Below are positions 36,682 to 46,482 of a stretch of DNA of 52,241 nt, one piece after another. The notes under the pieces are model-generated. The model worked only from the letters and a program-made list of their open reading frames with translations. It searched no databases and had not been told where the DNA came from. Positions within the stretch are counted from its first letter, which is position 1; the number at the start of each line of letters is the position of its first letter. Source of the DNA: Roseateles chitinivorans (GTDB lineage Bacteria; Pseudomonadota; Gammaproteobacteria; Burkholderiales; Burkholderiaceae_C); NCBI RefSeq assembly GCF_002761755.1, contig NZ_PEOG01000039.1:1-52241 (forward strand), in the 5' to 3' direction. The position numbers and the translations under genes are program-made.

Positions 36682-38091
36682 TCAGCCGCGCGTTGCGTCC
36701 GGTGCCGTCGCCGCCGCGGCGGTCGGGCCCGCTGCCGGCGAAGGCGTTTCGGCGACCGTCCGCACCACCCGCTGCGGGAACGGGATATCGATGCCCAGCC
36801 GGTTGAGCAGCCGCAGCACCGCGAGGTTCACATCGGAGCGCACGCCGCCCTGCCCGTTGTGCGGATCGGAGATCCAGAAGCCGATCGTCAGCTCCAGCCC
36901 ATCGGCGGCGAAGTTGCTCAGCGACACCGACGGCGCCGGCTCGGACAGCACGCGCGGCACGCGCTGGATCTCCTCGATCAGCTGCGGGAACAGCGCGTCG
37001 ACATCGGTGCCGTAGGCCACCTGGACGACGGTCGTCACATTGACCTGCGGATCGGCGAGCGAGAGGTTCTCGACCCGCGTCGTGATCAACGATTCGTTGG
37101 GCACGATCGCCTCGCGGCCGTTGAGCGCGCGGATCACCGTGTAGCGGGTCTTGATGTCGCTGATGCGGCCCTCGAAGTTGTCGACCTTGACCATGTCCCC
37201 GATGCGCAGCGAGCGCTCGGCCAGGATCATGAAGCCCGACACATAGTTCGCCGCGATCTTCTGCAGGCCGAAGCCCAGCCCCACGCCGACCGCGCCGCCC
37301 AGCCAGGACAAGGCGCTCAGGTTCAGGCCCACCATGTTCAGCGCCACCATCGCGCCGACCACCATCAGCGCGGTGCGCGTCAGGTTGACCGCGATCTTGC
37401 GCATCGACAGATCCATCACCGATTTGCCGCGCAGCAGCCTCGATTCGATCGCCGACGACAGCCACAGCACCACCAGCATGATGGCGCCGACCTGCAACAC
37501 CCCGACCAGGAGGTCATAGACCGTGGTCGACTCGCCCCGGGCGTTCTTCGGCAGGAAGCCCAGCTTGTAGTCGTCGAGCTCGTCGATCAGGATCGGCAGC
37601 AGGCCCACGATCCACAGGATCGATCCCAGCCAGGCGACCCAGGAGACGCTGCGCTCCAGCAGCTTGATGCCGACCGAGTCGGGCATCGTCGCCCGCAGCA
37701 CGCGCGCCACGAGCCGGATCACCACCAGCGACAGCAGCACCGGAATGACGACGCGGAACAGCGCGACCGGCTCGCCCAGCAGCGGCATCAGCCGCCGCGC
37801 GCCGAGCGCCAGCAGCAGCGCGATGACCGGGAAGAGCACACCGTCGTACACGCGGTGGCCGAGCAGCACCGAGTGGTGGCCCGGCGCGGCCGTCACATGC
37901 TTGGCGATGCGGTAGACGATCAGCCACGACAGCGCCAGGCAGGCCAGCACCAGGCCGACCTCGATCAGCGCGCGCGGGCGCGCCAGCATGGTGAGCAGCG
38001 ATTCCAGCTCGCGCAGGCTCAGGGTGTGGTTCAGGGGCGCGGTGCTGCCCAGGGTGGAGCTCAAGGAGGAGATCAATTCGGCAACCGGCAC
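36682..38091 (-). CDS. MscS-family mechanosensitive ion channel
   Basis: A 469-residue membrane channel. Four to six hydrophobic segments precede the pore helix (LSALSWLGGAVGVGLGFGLQKIAANYVSGF), followed by the beta domain (GDMVKVDNFEGRISDIKTRYTVIRALNGREAIVPN) and the alpha/beta vestibule domain. This is the MscS core with two or three extra N-terminal helices. It would open on membrane tension to release osmolytes. The start is GTG at 38091 with AAGGA seven bases upstream. It follows the deacetylase-like gene on the same strand after 53 bp. A Pro/Ala-rich C-terminal tail ends it. Confidence 0.93.
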   Translation of the reverse strand: MPVAELISSLSSTLGSTAPLNHTLSLRELESLLTMLARPRALIEVGLVLACLALSWLIVYRIAKHVTAAPGHHSVLLGHRVYDGVLFPVIALLLALGARRLMPLLGEPVALFRVVIPVLLSLVVIRLVARVLRATMPDSVGIKLLERSVSWVAWLGSILWIVGLLPILIDELDDYKLGFLPKNARGESTTVYDLLVGVLQVGAIMLVVLWLSSAIESRLLRGKSVMDLSMRKIAVNLTRTALMVVGAMVALNMVGLNLSALSWLGGAVGVGLGFGLQKIAANYVSGFMILAERSLRIGDMVKVDNFEGRISDIKTRYTVIRALNGREAIVPNESLITTRVENLSLADPQVNVTTVVQVAYGTDVDALFPQLIEEIQRVPRVLSEPAPSVSLSNFAADGLELTIGFWISDPHNGQGGVRSDVNLAVLRLLNRLGIDIPFPQRVVRTVAETPSPAAGPTAAAATAPDATRG

Positions 38092-38144
38092 GGGCCGGTC
38101 CTTCGGTCAATGGGAAATCGAGGGGGCGTGCGGCGCGATGCGGC

Positions 38145-39098
38145 TCAGATCCCGGCCAGCGTCCGCACGTGCACGCCGACGCTGCGCGCCAGCGCGCCCA
38201 GGTCGTAGCCGCCTTCGAGGCAGGACACGATGCGGCCCTTCGCATGGCGCCGGGCCACGTCCATGATCCGCAGCGTGATCCATTCGTAGTCCGCCTCGAC
38301 CAGGCCGAGCTGCGCGAGCTCGTCGTCGCGGTGCGCGTCGAAGCCGGCCGAGACGAACACCATCTGCGGCCGGAAGCGCTCCAGCGCCGGCATCCAGAGC
38401 GACTCGATCATTTCGCGCACCTCGGCGCCGCGGGTGTACGGCGGCACCGGCAGGTTGAGCATGTTCGGGCCCTTGGGCTCGGCGCCGCAATACGGGTACA
38501 GCGGGTCCTGGAAGATGCTGACCATCAGCACCCGCTCGTCGCCGGCGAGGATGTCCTCGGTGCCGTTGCCGTGGTGGACGTCGAAGTCGATGACCGCGAC
38601 GCGGTCCAGGCCGCGCACGTCCAGCGCATGCCGGGCGGCGACGGCCACGTTGTTGAAGAAGCAGAAGCCCATCGCCTGCTCGCGGGTCGCGTGGTGGCCC
38701 GGCGGGCGCACGGCGCAGAAGGCGTTCTCGGCGCGGCCGTCCATCACCAGGTCGGTGGCCTTCACCGCCGCGCCGGCCGCGCGCAGCGCCGCCGACCAGG
38801 TGTGGGCATTGGCGCTGGTGTCGGGGTCGAGCGCCTTCATCGGGTTGGGCACGCCCTGGCGGGCCTGCTGCTCGAGCGCTTCCAGCTCGGCCTTGAGTTC
38901 GGCGACGTAGCGCGCCGAATGCGCCCGCTCCAGCGACCGCAGCTCGGCGCGGGGCGCGTCGTGCCGGTCGAGCGCGGTGTCGATGCCGTGGGCGATGAGC
39001 CAGTCCTCGATCGCGGCCAGGCGCTGCGGGCATTCCGGATGACCGGCGCCCATGTCGTGACGGTGGCAGTCGGGGTGGCTGATGAAGGCGGTGGACAT
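38145..39098 (-). CDS. Histone deacetylase family protein (acetylpolyamine amidohydrolase-like)
   Basis: A 317-residue zinc amidohydrolase. The family motifs are complete: HPECPQRL near the N-terminus, RPPGHHAT with the catalytic histidine pair, FCFFNNVAVAA, DFDVHHGNGTED (zinc Asp and His), SAGFDAHRDDELAQL (second zinc Asp) and CLEGGYDLGALA. Bacterial members deacetylate acetylpolyamines or protein lysines; which applies here is not visible. The start at 39098 is the family N-terminus (MSTAFISHPD). It is divergent from moxR with 58 bp between starts and lies upstream of the MscS gene, perhaps in one transcript. Confidence 0.93.
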   Translation of the reverse strand: MSTAFISHPDCHRHDMGAGHPECPQRLAAIEDWLIAHGIDTALDRHDAPRAELRSLERAHSARYVAELKAELEALEQQARQGVPNPMKALDPDTSANAHTWSAALRAAGAAVKATDLVMDGRAENAFCAVRPPGHHATREQAMGFCFFNNVAVAARHALDVRGLDRVAVIDFDVHHGNGTEDILAGDERVLMVSIFQDPLYPYCGAEPKGPNMLNLPVPPYTRGAEVREMIESLWMPALERFRPQMVFVSAGFDAHRDDELAQLGLVEADYEWITLRIMDVARRHAKGRIVSCLEGGYDLGALARSVGVHVRTLAGI

Positions 39099-39156
39099 GG
39101 TCGGGGCGTGCGCGTGGCGTCGTCGGACCGCAGGGATTCTGAGATATCGTGCGCCG

Positions 39157-40110
<954 letters not shown>

Positions 40111-40144
40111 GCGGCGCGTCGCGATCGACCGACCGGAGACCGCC

Positions 40145-41185
40145 GTGCGCGTGCCCGCCTGGAAGCTGCCTCCGCTGAAACCGCCGGCCCTGCGCTGGCC
40201 GTGGCAGCGGCGCTGGGACGCATGGTGGCAGGCCCGCCATCCGGCCAGCGACACGACTGCGCTGACGCAGCGCAACCTCTACATCCTGCCCAGCCGTCCG
40301 GGCGCCGCCTTCGTGGTCACGCTGCTGGTGCTGCTGCTGGCGTCGATCAACGACCAGCTGAGCCTGGGCTACCTGCTCACCTTCGTGCTGGCGGGCGCCG
40401 GCATGGCGTCGATGAACGCGACCCACCGCAACCTGCGGGGCCTGAAGCTGGACCTGAAGACGCCCCCGCCGGCCTACGCCGGCCAGGCGCTCGCGCTGGA
40501 CATCCGGCTGCACAACCCCTCGGCGGCGCGTTTCGGCGTCGGCCTGCGACTGCCGGACGCCAAGCCCGGCGATACCGCCTTCGCCGACGTGCCCGCGCAG
40601 GGCCATGCGCAACTGCAGCTGCAGCTGAGCTTCCCGAACCGCGGCCGCCATGCGCTGCCGCGGCTGCGCATCGAATCGCAGTTCCCCTTCGGCCTGTTCA
40701 TGACCTGGAGCTACTGGCGGCCGGCCGCGCAGGCCTGGGTCTATCCGACGCCCGAGCTGGACGCGCCGCCGGCGGCCGCCGTTGAGGAAGGGCTGCCGCA
40801 GGGCCAGGGCCAGCCCGGTCTCGGTGACGATCCGGGACTTCGGCCCTACCGCCACGGGGACTCGCCGCGGCAGATCCTGTGGAAGAAGTCGGCACTCGCG
40901 CTGGCCCAGCCGCAGCCGCCGGGAGGCAGCGGCGCGGGCGCGGCCCTGCTCGTGCGCGAGCGACTGGGCAGCCGCGCCAGCGAGCAGTGGCTGGACCTGG
41001 CCGCGACCCGCGGCCTGCCGTTCGAGCAGCGCGTCTCCCGGCTGGCGGCGTGGGTGCTGCGCGCCGAGGAGGAAGGCCTGCCCTACGGGCTGCGCCTGCG
41101 CGGTGTCGCGCTGGCGCCCGACCTCGGGCCGGAGCACTTCCGCGACTGCATGGAAGCGCTGGCCCTGGCGCAGGAGCAGCCGTGA
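40145..41185 (+). CDS. DUF58-domain membrane protein
   Basis: A 346-residue protein with two adjacent membrane segments near the N-terminus (AAFVVTLLVLLLASIN and YLLTFVLAGAGMASM). The DUF58 core follows, with its signature GLRPYRHGDSPRQILWK. DUF58 proteins are thought to work with MoxR ATPases and often carry a VWA-like fold; their exact role is not known. Start is GTG at 40145 with CCGGAG upstream. Its TGA overlaps the GTG of the next gene (GTGA), indicating translational coupling. Confidence 0.93.
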   Translation: MRVPAWKLPPLKPPALRWPWQRRWDAWWQARHPASDTTALTQRNLYILPSRPGAAFVVTLLVLLLASINDQLSLGYLLTFVLAGAGMASMNATHRNLRGLKLDLKTPPPAYAGQALALDIRLHNPSAARFGVGLRLPDAKPGDTAFADVPAQGHAQLQLQLSFPNRGRHALPRLRIESQFPFGLFMTWSYWRPAAQAWVYPTPELDAPPAAAVEEGLPQGQGQPGLGDDPGLRPYRHGDSPRQILWKKSALALAQPQPPGGSGAGAALLVRERLGSRASEQWLDLAATRGLPFEQRVSRLAAWVLRAEEEGLPYGLRLRGVALAPDLGPEHFRDCMEALALAQEQP

Positions 41186-43227
41186 GCGCCGCCCCGGCAC
41201 TGGCGGCAGGCCGCCGCAGCCCGCTGCCCCGCGAGGCGCGCGACACGCTCTTCCTGCTGGCGATCATCTCGGCGGTGCTGCTGCCGCACGCCGACCACCT
41301 GCCGTGGTGGTGCAGCGCCCTGACCGCGCTGATGCTGGGCTGGCGCGCGCGGCTGGCCTGGCGCAGCGAGGCCCTGCCCGGCCGCTGGAGCCTGCTGGCG
41401 GTGCTGGCGCTGGTGATCGGCCTGACCCTGGCCACCCACAAGACCATCCTCGGACGCGAGGCCGGCATCACGATGCTGGCGATGCTGATGGCGCTGAAGA
41501 CGCTGGAGTTGCGCGCCCGGCGCGACGCCTTCGTCGTCTTCTTCCTCGGCTTCTTCCTGGTGCTCACCCAGTTCCTGTACTCCCAGTCCCCGCTCATCGC
41601 GGTGTGGATGATCGGCTGCGTCTGGGCGCTGCTGTCGGCGCTGGTGCTCGCGCAGATGCCGCAGGGCGTGCCCAGCCTGAAGCTGGCGGCACGCATCGCG
41701 GCGCGCAACACCCTGATCGGCCTGCCGGTGATGGTGGCGCTGTTCGTGCTGTTCCCGCGCTTCCCGCCGCTGTGGGGCCTGCCCAAGGACTCGGGCGCGC
41801 GCACCGGCCTGTCGGACACGATGAGCTTCGGCGCCTTCGCCGAGGTGGCCAGCGACGACACGATCGCGATGCGGCTGCGCTTCGACGGCGCGCCGCCGCC
41901 TCAGCCGCAGCTGTACTTCCGCGCACAGGTGCTGACGCGCTTCGATGGCCAGACCTGGACCGCCTCGCGCGTGACCTGGGTCGGCGGCGAGGTCGCGCCG
42001 ACGCTCGACGGTCCGGTGTTCCGCTACCAGGCGACGATCGAGCCGCTGCGCGTGACCGCGATCCCGCTGCTCGAGTTCAGTCCGGGCGTCGCCGGCGACC
42101 GGATCCCGGTCGGGCGCCTGGCCGCGACACGGGGGCCGCAGGGCCAGTGGCAGGTCGCGCTGCCGTTCGCGGAAACGCTGCGATTCCGGCATGAGGCCTG
42201 GCCACGCGCGCAATGGGGCGCCCGCATCGGCCGCGCCGATCGGCTCGAGGCGCTGAGCCTGCCGCCCGGCCTCAATCCGCGCACGCGGGCGCTCGGCGCC
42301 TCGCTGCAGGAGCGCTTCGCGACGCTGGACGAGGATGCCCGCGCGCTCGCGGTGAACCGGGAACTGCTGACCCGCATCCGCCGCGACGGCTTCGGCTACA
42401 CCCTCGCTCCCGGTGTCTACGGCGAGACCAGCCCGCATGCGATCGACGAGTTCTGGTTCGACCGCAAGCTCGGCTTCTGCGAGCACTTCGCCTCGGCCTA
42501 TGTCGTGCTGATGCGGGCGGCGGGTGTGCCGGCCCGCGTGGTCACCGGCTTCCAGGGCGCCGATCCCCAGCTGCAGGACGGCGACCTGGTCGTGCGCATG
42601 AGCCAGGCGCACGCCTGGGCCGAGTTCTGGACCGCCTCGGGCGGCTGGCAGCGCGCGGATCCGACCGCGGCGGTGTCGCCCGACCGCATCCAGGGCCGAC
42701 CGCTGCGGCCGTCGCCCGGCGTCTTCTCCGGCGCCCTCGAGCAGCTCCGTCCGGGCCTGCTGACGGCGCTGCGCACCACCTGGGAACGCCTGAACAACCG
42801 CTGGCAGCAGACGGTGCTGAACTTCTCCACCGGCGAGCAGATGAACCTGCTCAAGCGGCTGGGTTTCGAGAATCCGGACTGGACCGCGCTGGGTCAGGTC
42901 GCCGGCGGCCTGATGGCGACGGCGGCCCTGGTCGGCGCCGGCCTGGCGGCCTGGCACCGGCGGCCGCACGATCCCTGGTCGCGCCAGCGCGCCCGGGTGC
43001 GACGCGAGCTCGATCGCCTCGGCCTGTCCACCCGCGACGACGAGACCCCGCGGCGCTGGGCCGCGGCGCTGGTCGAGCGCCACGGCGCGCCGGCCGGGAC
43101 GGTCGCCGCCACGCTGTTGCAATTGGAAGCGCAGCGCTACCGGCAGGACCTCGCCGCCGCCACGTCACAATGGCAGCGCCAGTTCGCGGCTCAGTGTGCC
43201 GACCTCCGTCAGGCCCTGGCCCGCTGA
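41182..43227 (+). CDS. TgpA-type membrane transglutaminase (DUF3488 domain)
   Basis: A 681-residue protein. The first 200 residues contain about six membrane helices (DUF3488/TgpA N-terminal domain). The transglutaminase core has C433 (GFCEHFASAYVVLMRAAGVPAR), H477 (QAHAWAEFW) and D493 (RADPTAAV), a full catalytic triad. A further membrane helix (GGLMATAALVGAGLAAW) is followed by a cytosolic tail of the DUF4129 type. TgpA of Pseudomonas aeruginosa is an essential periplasmic transglutaminase. It starts with GTG at 41182 overlapping the DUF58 stop, so the three genes are co-expressed. Confidence 0.93.
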   Translation: MSAAPALAAGRRSPLPREARDTLFLLAIISAVLLPHADHLPWWCSALTALMLGWRARLAWRSEALPGRWSLLAVLALVIGLTLATHKTILGREAGITMLAMLMALKTLELRARRDAFVVFFLGFFLVLTQFLYSQSPLIAVWMIGCVWALLSALVLAQMPQGVPSLKLAARIAARNTLIGLPVMVALFVLFPRFPPLWGLPKDSGARTGLSDTMSFGAFAEVASDDTIAMRLRFDGAPPPQPQLYFRAQVLTRFDGQTWTASRVTWVGGEVAPTLDGPVFRYQATIEPLRVTAIPLLEFSPGVAGDRIPVGRLAATRGPQGQWQVALPFAETLRFRHEAWPRAQWGARIGRADRLEALSLPPGLNPRTRALGASLQERFATLDEDARALAVNRELLTRIRRDGFGYTLAPGVYGETSPHAIDEFWFDRKLGFCEHFASAYVVLMRAAGVPARVVTGFQGADPQLQDGDLVVRMSQAHAWAEFWTASGGWQRADPTAAVSPDRIQGRPLRPSPGVFSGALEQLRPGLLTALRTTWERLNNRWQQTVLNFSTGEQMNLLKRLGFENPDWTALGQVAGGLMATAALVGAGLAAWHRRPHDPWSRQRARVRRELDRLGLSTRDDETPRRWAAALVERHGAPAGTVAATLLQLEAQRYRQDLAAATSQWQRQFAAQCADLRQALAR

Positions 43228-43305
43228 CCCCCGCCGCCCCTTCGAGTCCTCGACGCTCCACCGCCGCCCGCCGGCCCGCATCCGCCGCATCCGCCACCTT
43301 CCCGA

Positions 43306-44496
43306 ATGACCGCAGACCGCCGCTCCGCACCTCGCCGCCTCTTTCTCCATGCCCTCCTGCAGGCCTCGATGGCCGCCACTCCGCTGATGGCAAGCCTGGC
43401 CGCCGCGCCGGCGCTGGCGGAGACGGCCCACAAGCCGCATCCGGCCGCGAAGCCGAAGTCCGCCGGGAAGAAGCCGGCGCGCAAGCCCGCGCCGCCGCCG
43501 GCCTACGGTGACCGCGCCGACGTCATGGCCTTCGCCGATGCGCAGGCGGACTCGCTGGGCTACCGCCGCGAGGAGCTGCGCGCGGTGCTGGCGCTGGCAC
43601 GGCCGCAACCGACGGTGCAGCGGCTGATCCTCCCGGGGCCGCCGGGACAGGCGAAGGACTGGGGCGCCTACCGGCAGCGTTTCGTGGAGCCGCAGCGGCT
43701 GCAGGCCGGGCTGGCCTTCTGGGCCACGCACGAGGCGGCGCTCGCGCGCGCCGAGGCGTCCTACGGCGTGCCGGCGGAGATCATCGCGTCGGTGATCGGC
43801 GTGGAGACCTTCTACGGCCGGATCATGGGCAGCTTCCGCGTGCTGGACGCGCTGGCGACGCTGAGCTTCGACTACCCGTCGCCGCTGCCACCCGGTGCGC
43901 GCGACCGCAGCCCCTTCTTCCGCGAGGAGCTGCGCCAGTTCCTGATCCTGGCGCGCGAGAACGGCCTGGATCCGATGGCGATGAAGGGCTCGTACGCGGG
44001 CGCAATGGGCTGGGGCCAGTTCATGCCGGGCAGCTGGCGGCGCTTCGCGATCGACTTCGATGGCGACGGTCATGTGGACCTGATCGACAGCCCGGTCGAC
44101 GCGATCGGCTCGGTGGCCAATTTCCTGCGCGAGCACGGCTGGCAGCGCGGCATGCCGACGCATTACGAGGTGCAGGTGCCCAATGACACCGCGGCGCGCG
44201 CGCAGCTGCTGATCAGCGACGTGCTGCCGCAGCTGGACGCGCGGCAGTTCGAGTCGGTCGGTGCGCAGCTGTCGCCGCAGGGACGCGCCCACAACGGCCC
44301 GCTGGCGCTGATCGAGCTGCAGATGGGCGGCGCTGCGCCGGTGTACGTCGCGGGCACCCAGAACTTCTACACGGTGACCCGGTACAACCAGAGCAGCTAT
44401 TACGCGATGGCGGTGATCGAGTTCGCCAACACCCTCGCGAGCTGGCGCAAGGCGACCGGCCCGACGCCCCCGTCGAGCCCGGCCAGCGCCAGCTGA
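43306..44496 (+). CDS. MltB-type lytic murein transglycosylase
   Basis: A 396-residue exported enzyme that cleaves peptidoglycan glycan strands with formation of 1,6-anhydromuramic acid. The signal peptide ends near APALAETA and is followed by a Lys/Pro/Ala-rich linker. The catalytic glutamate is E167 in SVIGVETFYGRI; other MltB motifs are SYAGAMGWGQFMPGSW and the calcium-binding loop DFDGDGHVDL. No lipobox is present, so it resembles soluble SltB-type members. It lies 78 bp after the transglutaminase and may be part of the same transcript. Confidence 0.92.
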   Translation: MTADRRSAPRRLFLHALLQASMAATPLMASLAAAPALAETAHKPHPAAKPKSAGKKPARKPAPPPAYGDRADVMAFADAQADSLGYRREELRAVLALARPQPTVQRLILPGPPGQAKDWGAYRQRFVEPQRLQAGLAFWATHEAALARAEASYGVPAEIIASVIGVETFYGRIMGSFRVLDALATLSFDYPSPLPPGARDRSPFFREELRQFLILARENGLDPMAMKGSYAGAMGWGQFMPGSWRRFAIDFDGDGHVDLIDSPVDAIGSVANFLREHGWQRGMPTHYEVQVPNDTAARAQLLISDVLPQLDARQFESVGAQLSPQGRAHNGPLALIELQMGGAAPVYVAGTQNFYTVTRYNQSSYYAMAVIEFANTLASWRKATGPTPPSSPASAS

Positions 44497-44550
44497 TCAA
44501 CGGCCGGGGATCGGCGGCCCGCGATCAACGACCGGGGATCGGCGGCTTGG
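44495..44550. repeat. 28-bp tandem duplication at the 3' end of a small gene
   Basis: Two near-identical 28-bp units (44495 and 44523, both beginning GATCAACG and containing CCGGGGATCGGCGG) lie between the MltB stop and the small minus-strand gene. The second unit contains the stop codon and last codons (PPIPGR) of that gene; the first unit repeats them after the stop. Confidence 0.85.
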
Positions 44551-44728
44551 TCCGCGGGCGCCCGGCGCCATCGCCGGAGTCACGCTGCTCATGATGGGCG
44601 CGGTCGATGTCGCCATCGCCTTCGGGCCCCTTCTGGCCGGTCTCGCCGACGCGATGGTCCTCGTCGTCATGCTCGAGCCCGCCATGCAGGCCGGGTGGGA
44701 AGTCACTGGAAGTGCGCGGAGCATTCAT
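44525..44728 (-). CDS. Small hydrophilic protein, unknown
   Basis: A 67-residue protein with no homologue that I recognise. It has no signal peptide or cysteine and is dominated by Gly, Asp, Glu, His, Arg and Pro (GLEHDDEDHRVGETGQK, GDIDRAHHEQRDSGDGAG), suggesting an intrinsically disordered, stress-type protein. The case for a real gene is the ribosome site: AGGAGGAAACC directly before the ATG, the strongest in the window. The last residues PPIPGR lie in a 28-bp tandem duplication. It stands between the MltB gene and another small gene. Confidence 0.65.
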   Translation of the reverse strand: MNAPRTSSDFPPGLHGGLEHDDEDHRVGETGQKGPEGDGDIDRAHHEQRDSGDGAGRPRTKPPIPGR

Positions 44729-44795
44729 GGTTTCCTCCTGAAGTGGCCGATCGATCTTAGCCACGGTGCGGAAGGCCCCACCCGCAAGAACGACA

Positions 44796-44816
44796 AAGGC
44801 GCCCCTCGGGCGCCTT
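44796..44816 (-). terminator. Hairpin terminator of the small gene at 44847-45149
   Basis: Minus strand AAGGCGCCC, loop GAG, GGGCGCCTT, continuing TGTCG: a perfect 9-bp stem 30 bp past the stop. It also insulates the small gene at 44525-44728. Confidence 0.7.
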
Positions 44817-44846
44817 CTGCTGTCGATCCAGTGGAAAACCGCGTGC

Positions 44847-45149
44847 TCAGTGCACCAGGCCGATCCACTCGCCGCGACGCTGGTACGCATCGAACAGGTC
44901 CTGCGCGACCGCCTGCAGCCGGGCATCGCCGCGGGCATGGGCCGTGGACAGGCGCTCCAGCGCGTAGAGGCGGTCGTACAGCATGCGGGTCGGCTGCAGC
45001 GTCAGGCCGTGGTCGGCCATCAGGTCCTGCAGCGTCAGCAGCTCGTCCATGCTCGCGGTGCCGGCCACCGTCAGGCCGAGATCCGGCACCAGTCCCCAGG
45101 GTGCCTGGGCGGTTTCGGGCATCAGGTGCGGCGGGATCTGGGTGTGCAT
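44847..45149 (-). CDS. Hypothetical small protein
   Basis: A 100-residue protein starting MHTQIPPHLMPETAQAPWGL. It is mostly helical, with the segment ASMDELLTLQDLMADHGLTL and a C-terminal stretch AVAQDLFDAYQRRGEWIGL. There is no signal peptide, membrane helix or recognisable motif. GAGG lies six bases upstream of the ATG, and a terminator follows, both supporting a real gene. I cannot suggest a function. Confidence 0.65.
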   Translation of the reverse strand: MHTQIPPHLMPETAQAPWGLVPDLGLTVAGTASMDELLTLQDLMADHGLTLQPTRMLYDRLYALERLSTAHARGDARLQAVAQDLFDAYQRRGEWIGLVH

Positions 45150-45306
45150 GGTGGCCTCGGAGCGATTCATGTCGGCGTGGACAGGATCATGGATCGCACC
45201 GCCCGGAACTTGAGCGGGAAAAGCGGGGGAATTCCGGGCCAGTTCTGGCGATCGCCGGACGCCCTGCCCAGCTTGACCGGCGACTCGTGCCGCCGGCCTG
45301 CGCCAA

Positions 45307-45828
45307 TCAGCGGCGAGGCCGGGCGATGAAGCCCGAGAGCTCGGTGCACCAGGCGGCGGCGGGCACGTCGAGCTCATTGAGCGCCAGCACGTCGACGTGG
45401 GCGTCGGTCAGCATCTTGGCCGAGGCCGCGTTGAGCCCGACCTGGTGGTCCTTCTTCTCCAGGTAGACCACGCGCTGGATGCCGACCTGGATGATGGACT
45501 GCACGCAGCGCGGGCAGGGGTACTGGGTCGTGTAGATGGTGCTGCCGGTCAGCGGCAGCACGACGCAGTTGAGGATCGCGTTGACCTCGGCGTGGACGAT
45601 GTAGCTGTGACGCGAGTTGGCCGGATCGGCGTCGTCGTCGGACCAGTAGGCCGGGTCGTTGTCGTCGCAGCCGCGCGGCAGGCCGTTGTAGCCCACCCCG
45701 ACGATCTTGTAGTCCGCGCTCGCGATGCAGGCGCCGTTGCGCTTGCGGCTGTCCTTGGAACGGGCGCTGGCCAGCAGGGCCACGCCCATGAACATCGAAT
45801 GCCAGTCGATCAGCGGATGGTTGTCCAT
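45307..45828 (-). CDS. dCMP deaminase-family protein
   Basis: A 173-residue zinc deaminase. HAEVNAI gives the zinc histidine H79 and the proton-shuttling E81, and PCPRC the two zinc cysteines (C105, C108). The N-terminal segment SKDSRKRNGACIAS and the GYNGLPRGCDD loop are those of deoxycytidylate deaminases, which convert dCMP to dUMP for thymidylate synthesis; some bacterial members have other substrates. The start at 45828 begins the family (MDNHPLIDW); a TACACT -10-like element lies at 45873-45868. It is transcribed alone, 97 bp after rnhA. Confidence 0.92.
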   Translation of the reverse strand: MDNHPLIDWHSMFMGVALLASARSKDSRKRNGACIASADYKIVGVGYNGLPRGCDDNDPAYWSDDDADPANSRHSYIVHAEVNAILNCVVLPLTGSTIYTTQYPCPRCVQSIIQVGIQRVVYLEKKDHQVGLNAASAKMLTDAHVDVLALNELDVPAAAWCTELSGFIARPRR

Positions 45829-45925
45829 GGTGCAGACAGGGAACGAAGGTCGGGGACGAGGCGGGAAAGTGTAGTGGAGGGCATGAAGCCGCCCCCGGGA
45901 GAGGCGGCGGCCCTGGCCGGGCCGG

Positions 45926-46396
45926 CTACTTCGCGACGCCGACACCCTTGTTCGCCAGCGCATCCGCGCGCTCGTTGCCAGGATCGCCGGCATGGCCCTT
46001 GACCCAGCGCCACTCCACCGTGTGCAGCTTGCGCAGCGCGTCCAGGCGCTGCCACAGTTCGGCGTTCTTCACCGGCTTGCCGTCGGCGGTCTTCCAGCCG
46101 CGGCGCTGCCAGCCGGAGATCCACTCCGTCATGCCCTTGCGCACGTACTCGCTGTCCGTGTAGATCACGATGTTGCAGCTGCGCTTGAGCGAGGTCAGCG
46201 CCTCGATCACCGCCGTCAGCTCCATGCGGTTGTTGGTCGTGTTGCGCTCGCCACCGAACAGCTCCTTCTCATGGTCGCCGCTCTTGAGCCAGGCCCCCCA
46301 CCCGCCCGGCCCCGGATTGCCCTTGCAGGCGCCGTCGGTGTAGATGACGACGCTGGGCTTGGCGATCTTCGGCGTGGCGGGAGTGGTATCGGTCAT
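45926..46396 (-). CDS. rnhA: Ribonuclease HI
   Basis: A 156-residue enzyme that cuts the RNA strand of RNA-DNA hybrids. The four catalytic carboxylates are in [36 protein letters not shown] and [12 protein letters not shown], and the basic handle region ([21 protein letters not shown]) is present. Length fits the family. Start ATG at 46396. It follows the methyltransferase-like gene on the same strand with an 86-bp gap, a common Burkholderiales order. Confidence 0.97.
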   Translation of the reverse strand: MTDTTPATPKIAKPSVVIYTDGACKGNPGPGGWGAWLKSGDHEKELFGGERNTTNNRMELTAVIEALTSLKRSCNIVIYTDSEYVRKGMTEWISGWQRRGWKTADGKPVKNAELWQRLDALRKLHTVEWRWVKGHAGDPGNERADALANKGVGVAK

Positions 46397-46482
46397 GAAG
46401 GGAGCGGGGCAACAGGGAACTTGAAAAAGGCGGACCGGGCGCGGCGGCGCGCCCGGATCCAGGACATCCGGCGCGTCGAGGC

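Noticed and set aside
44495..44550. 28-bp direct repeat as an integration site or insertion-sequence target duplication
   Set aside because: The copies are immediately adjacent, with no element between them; simple tandem duplication explains them.
44497..44724. A second 75-codon minus-strand frame overlapping the small gene at 44525-44728
   Set aside because: It is in another frame, has no ribosome site of its own and shares its end with the duplicated unit.
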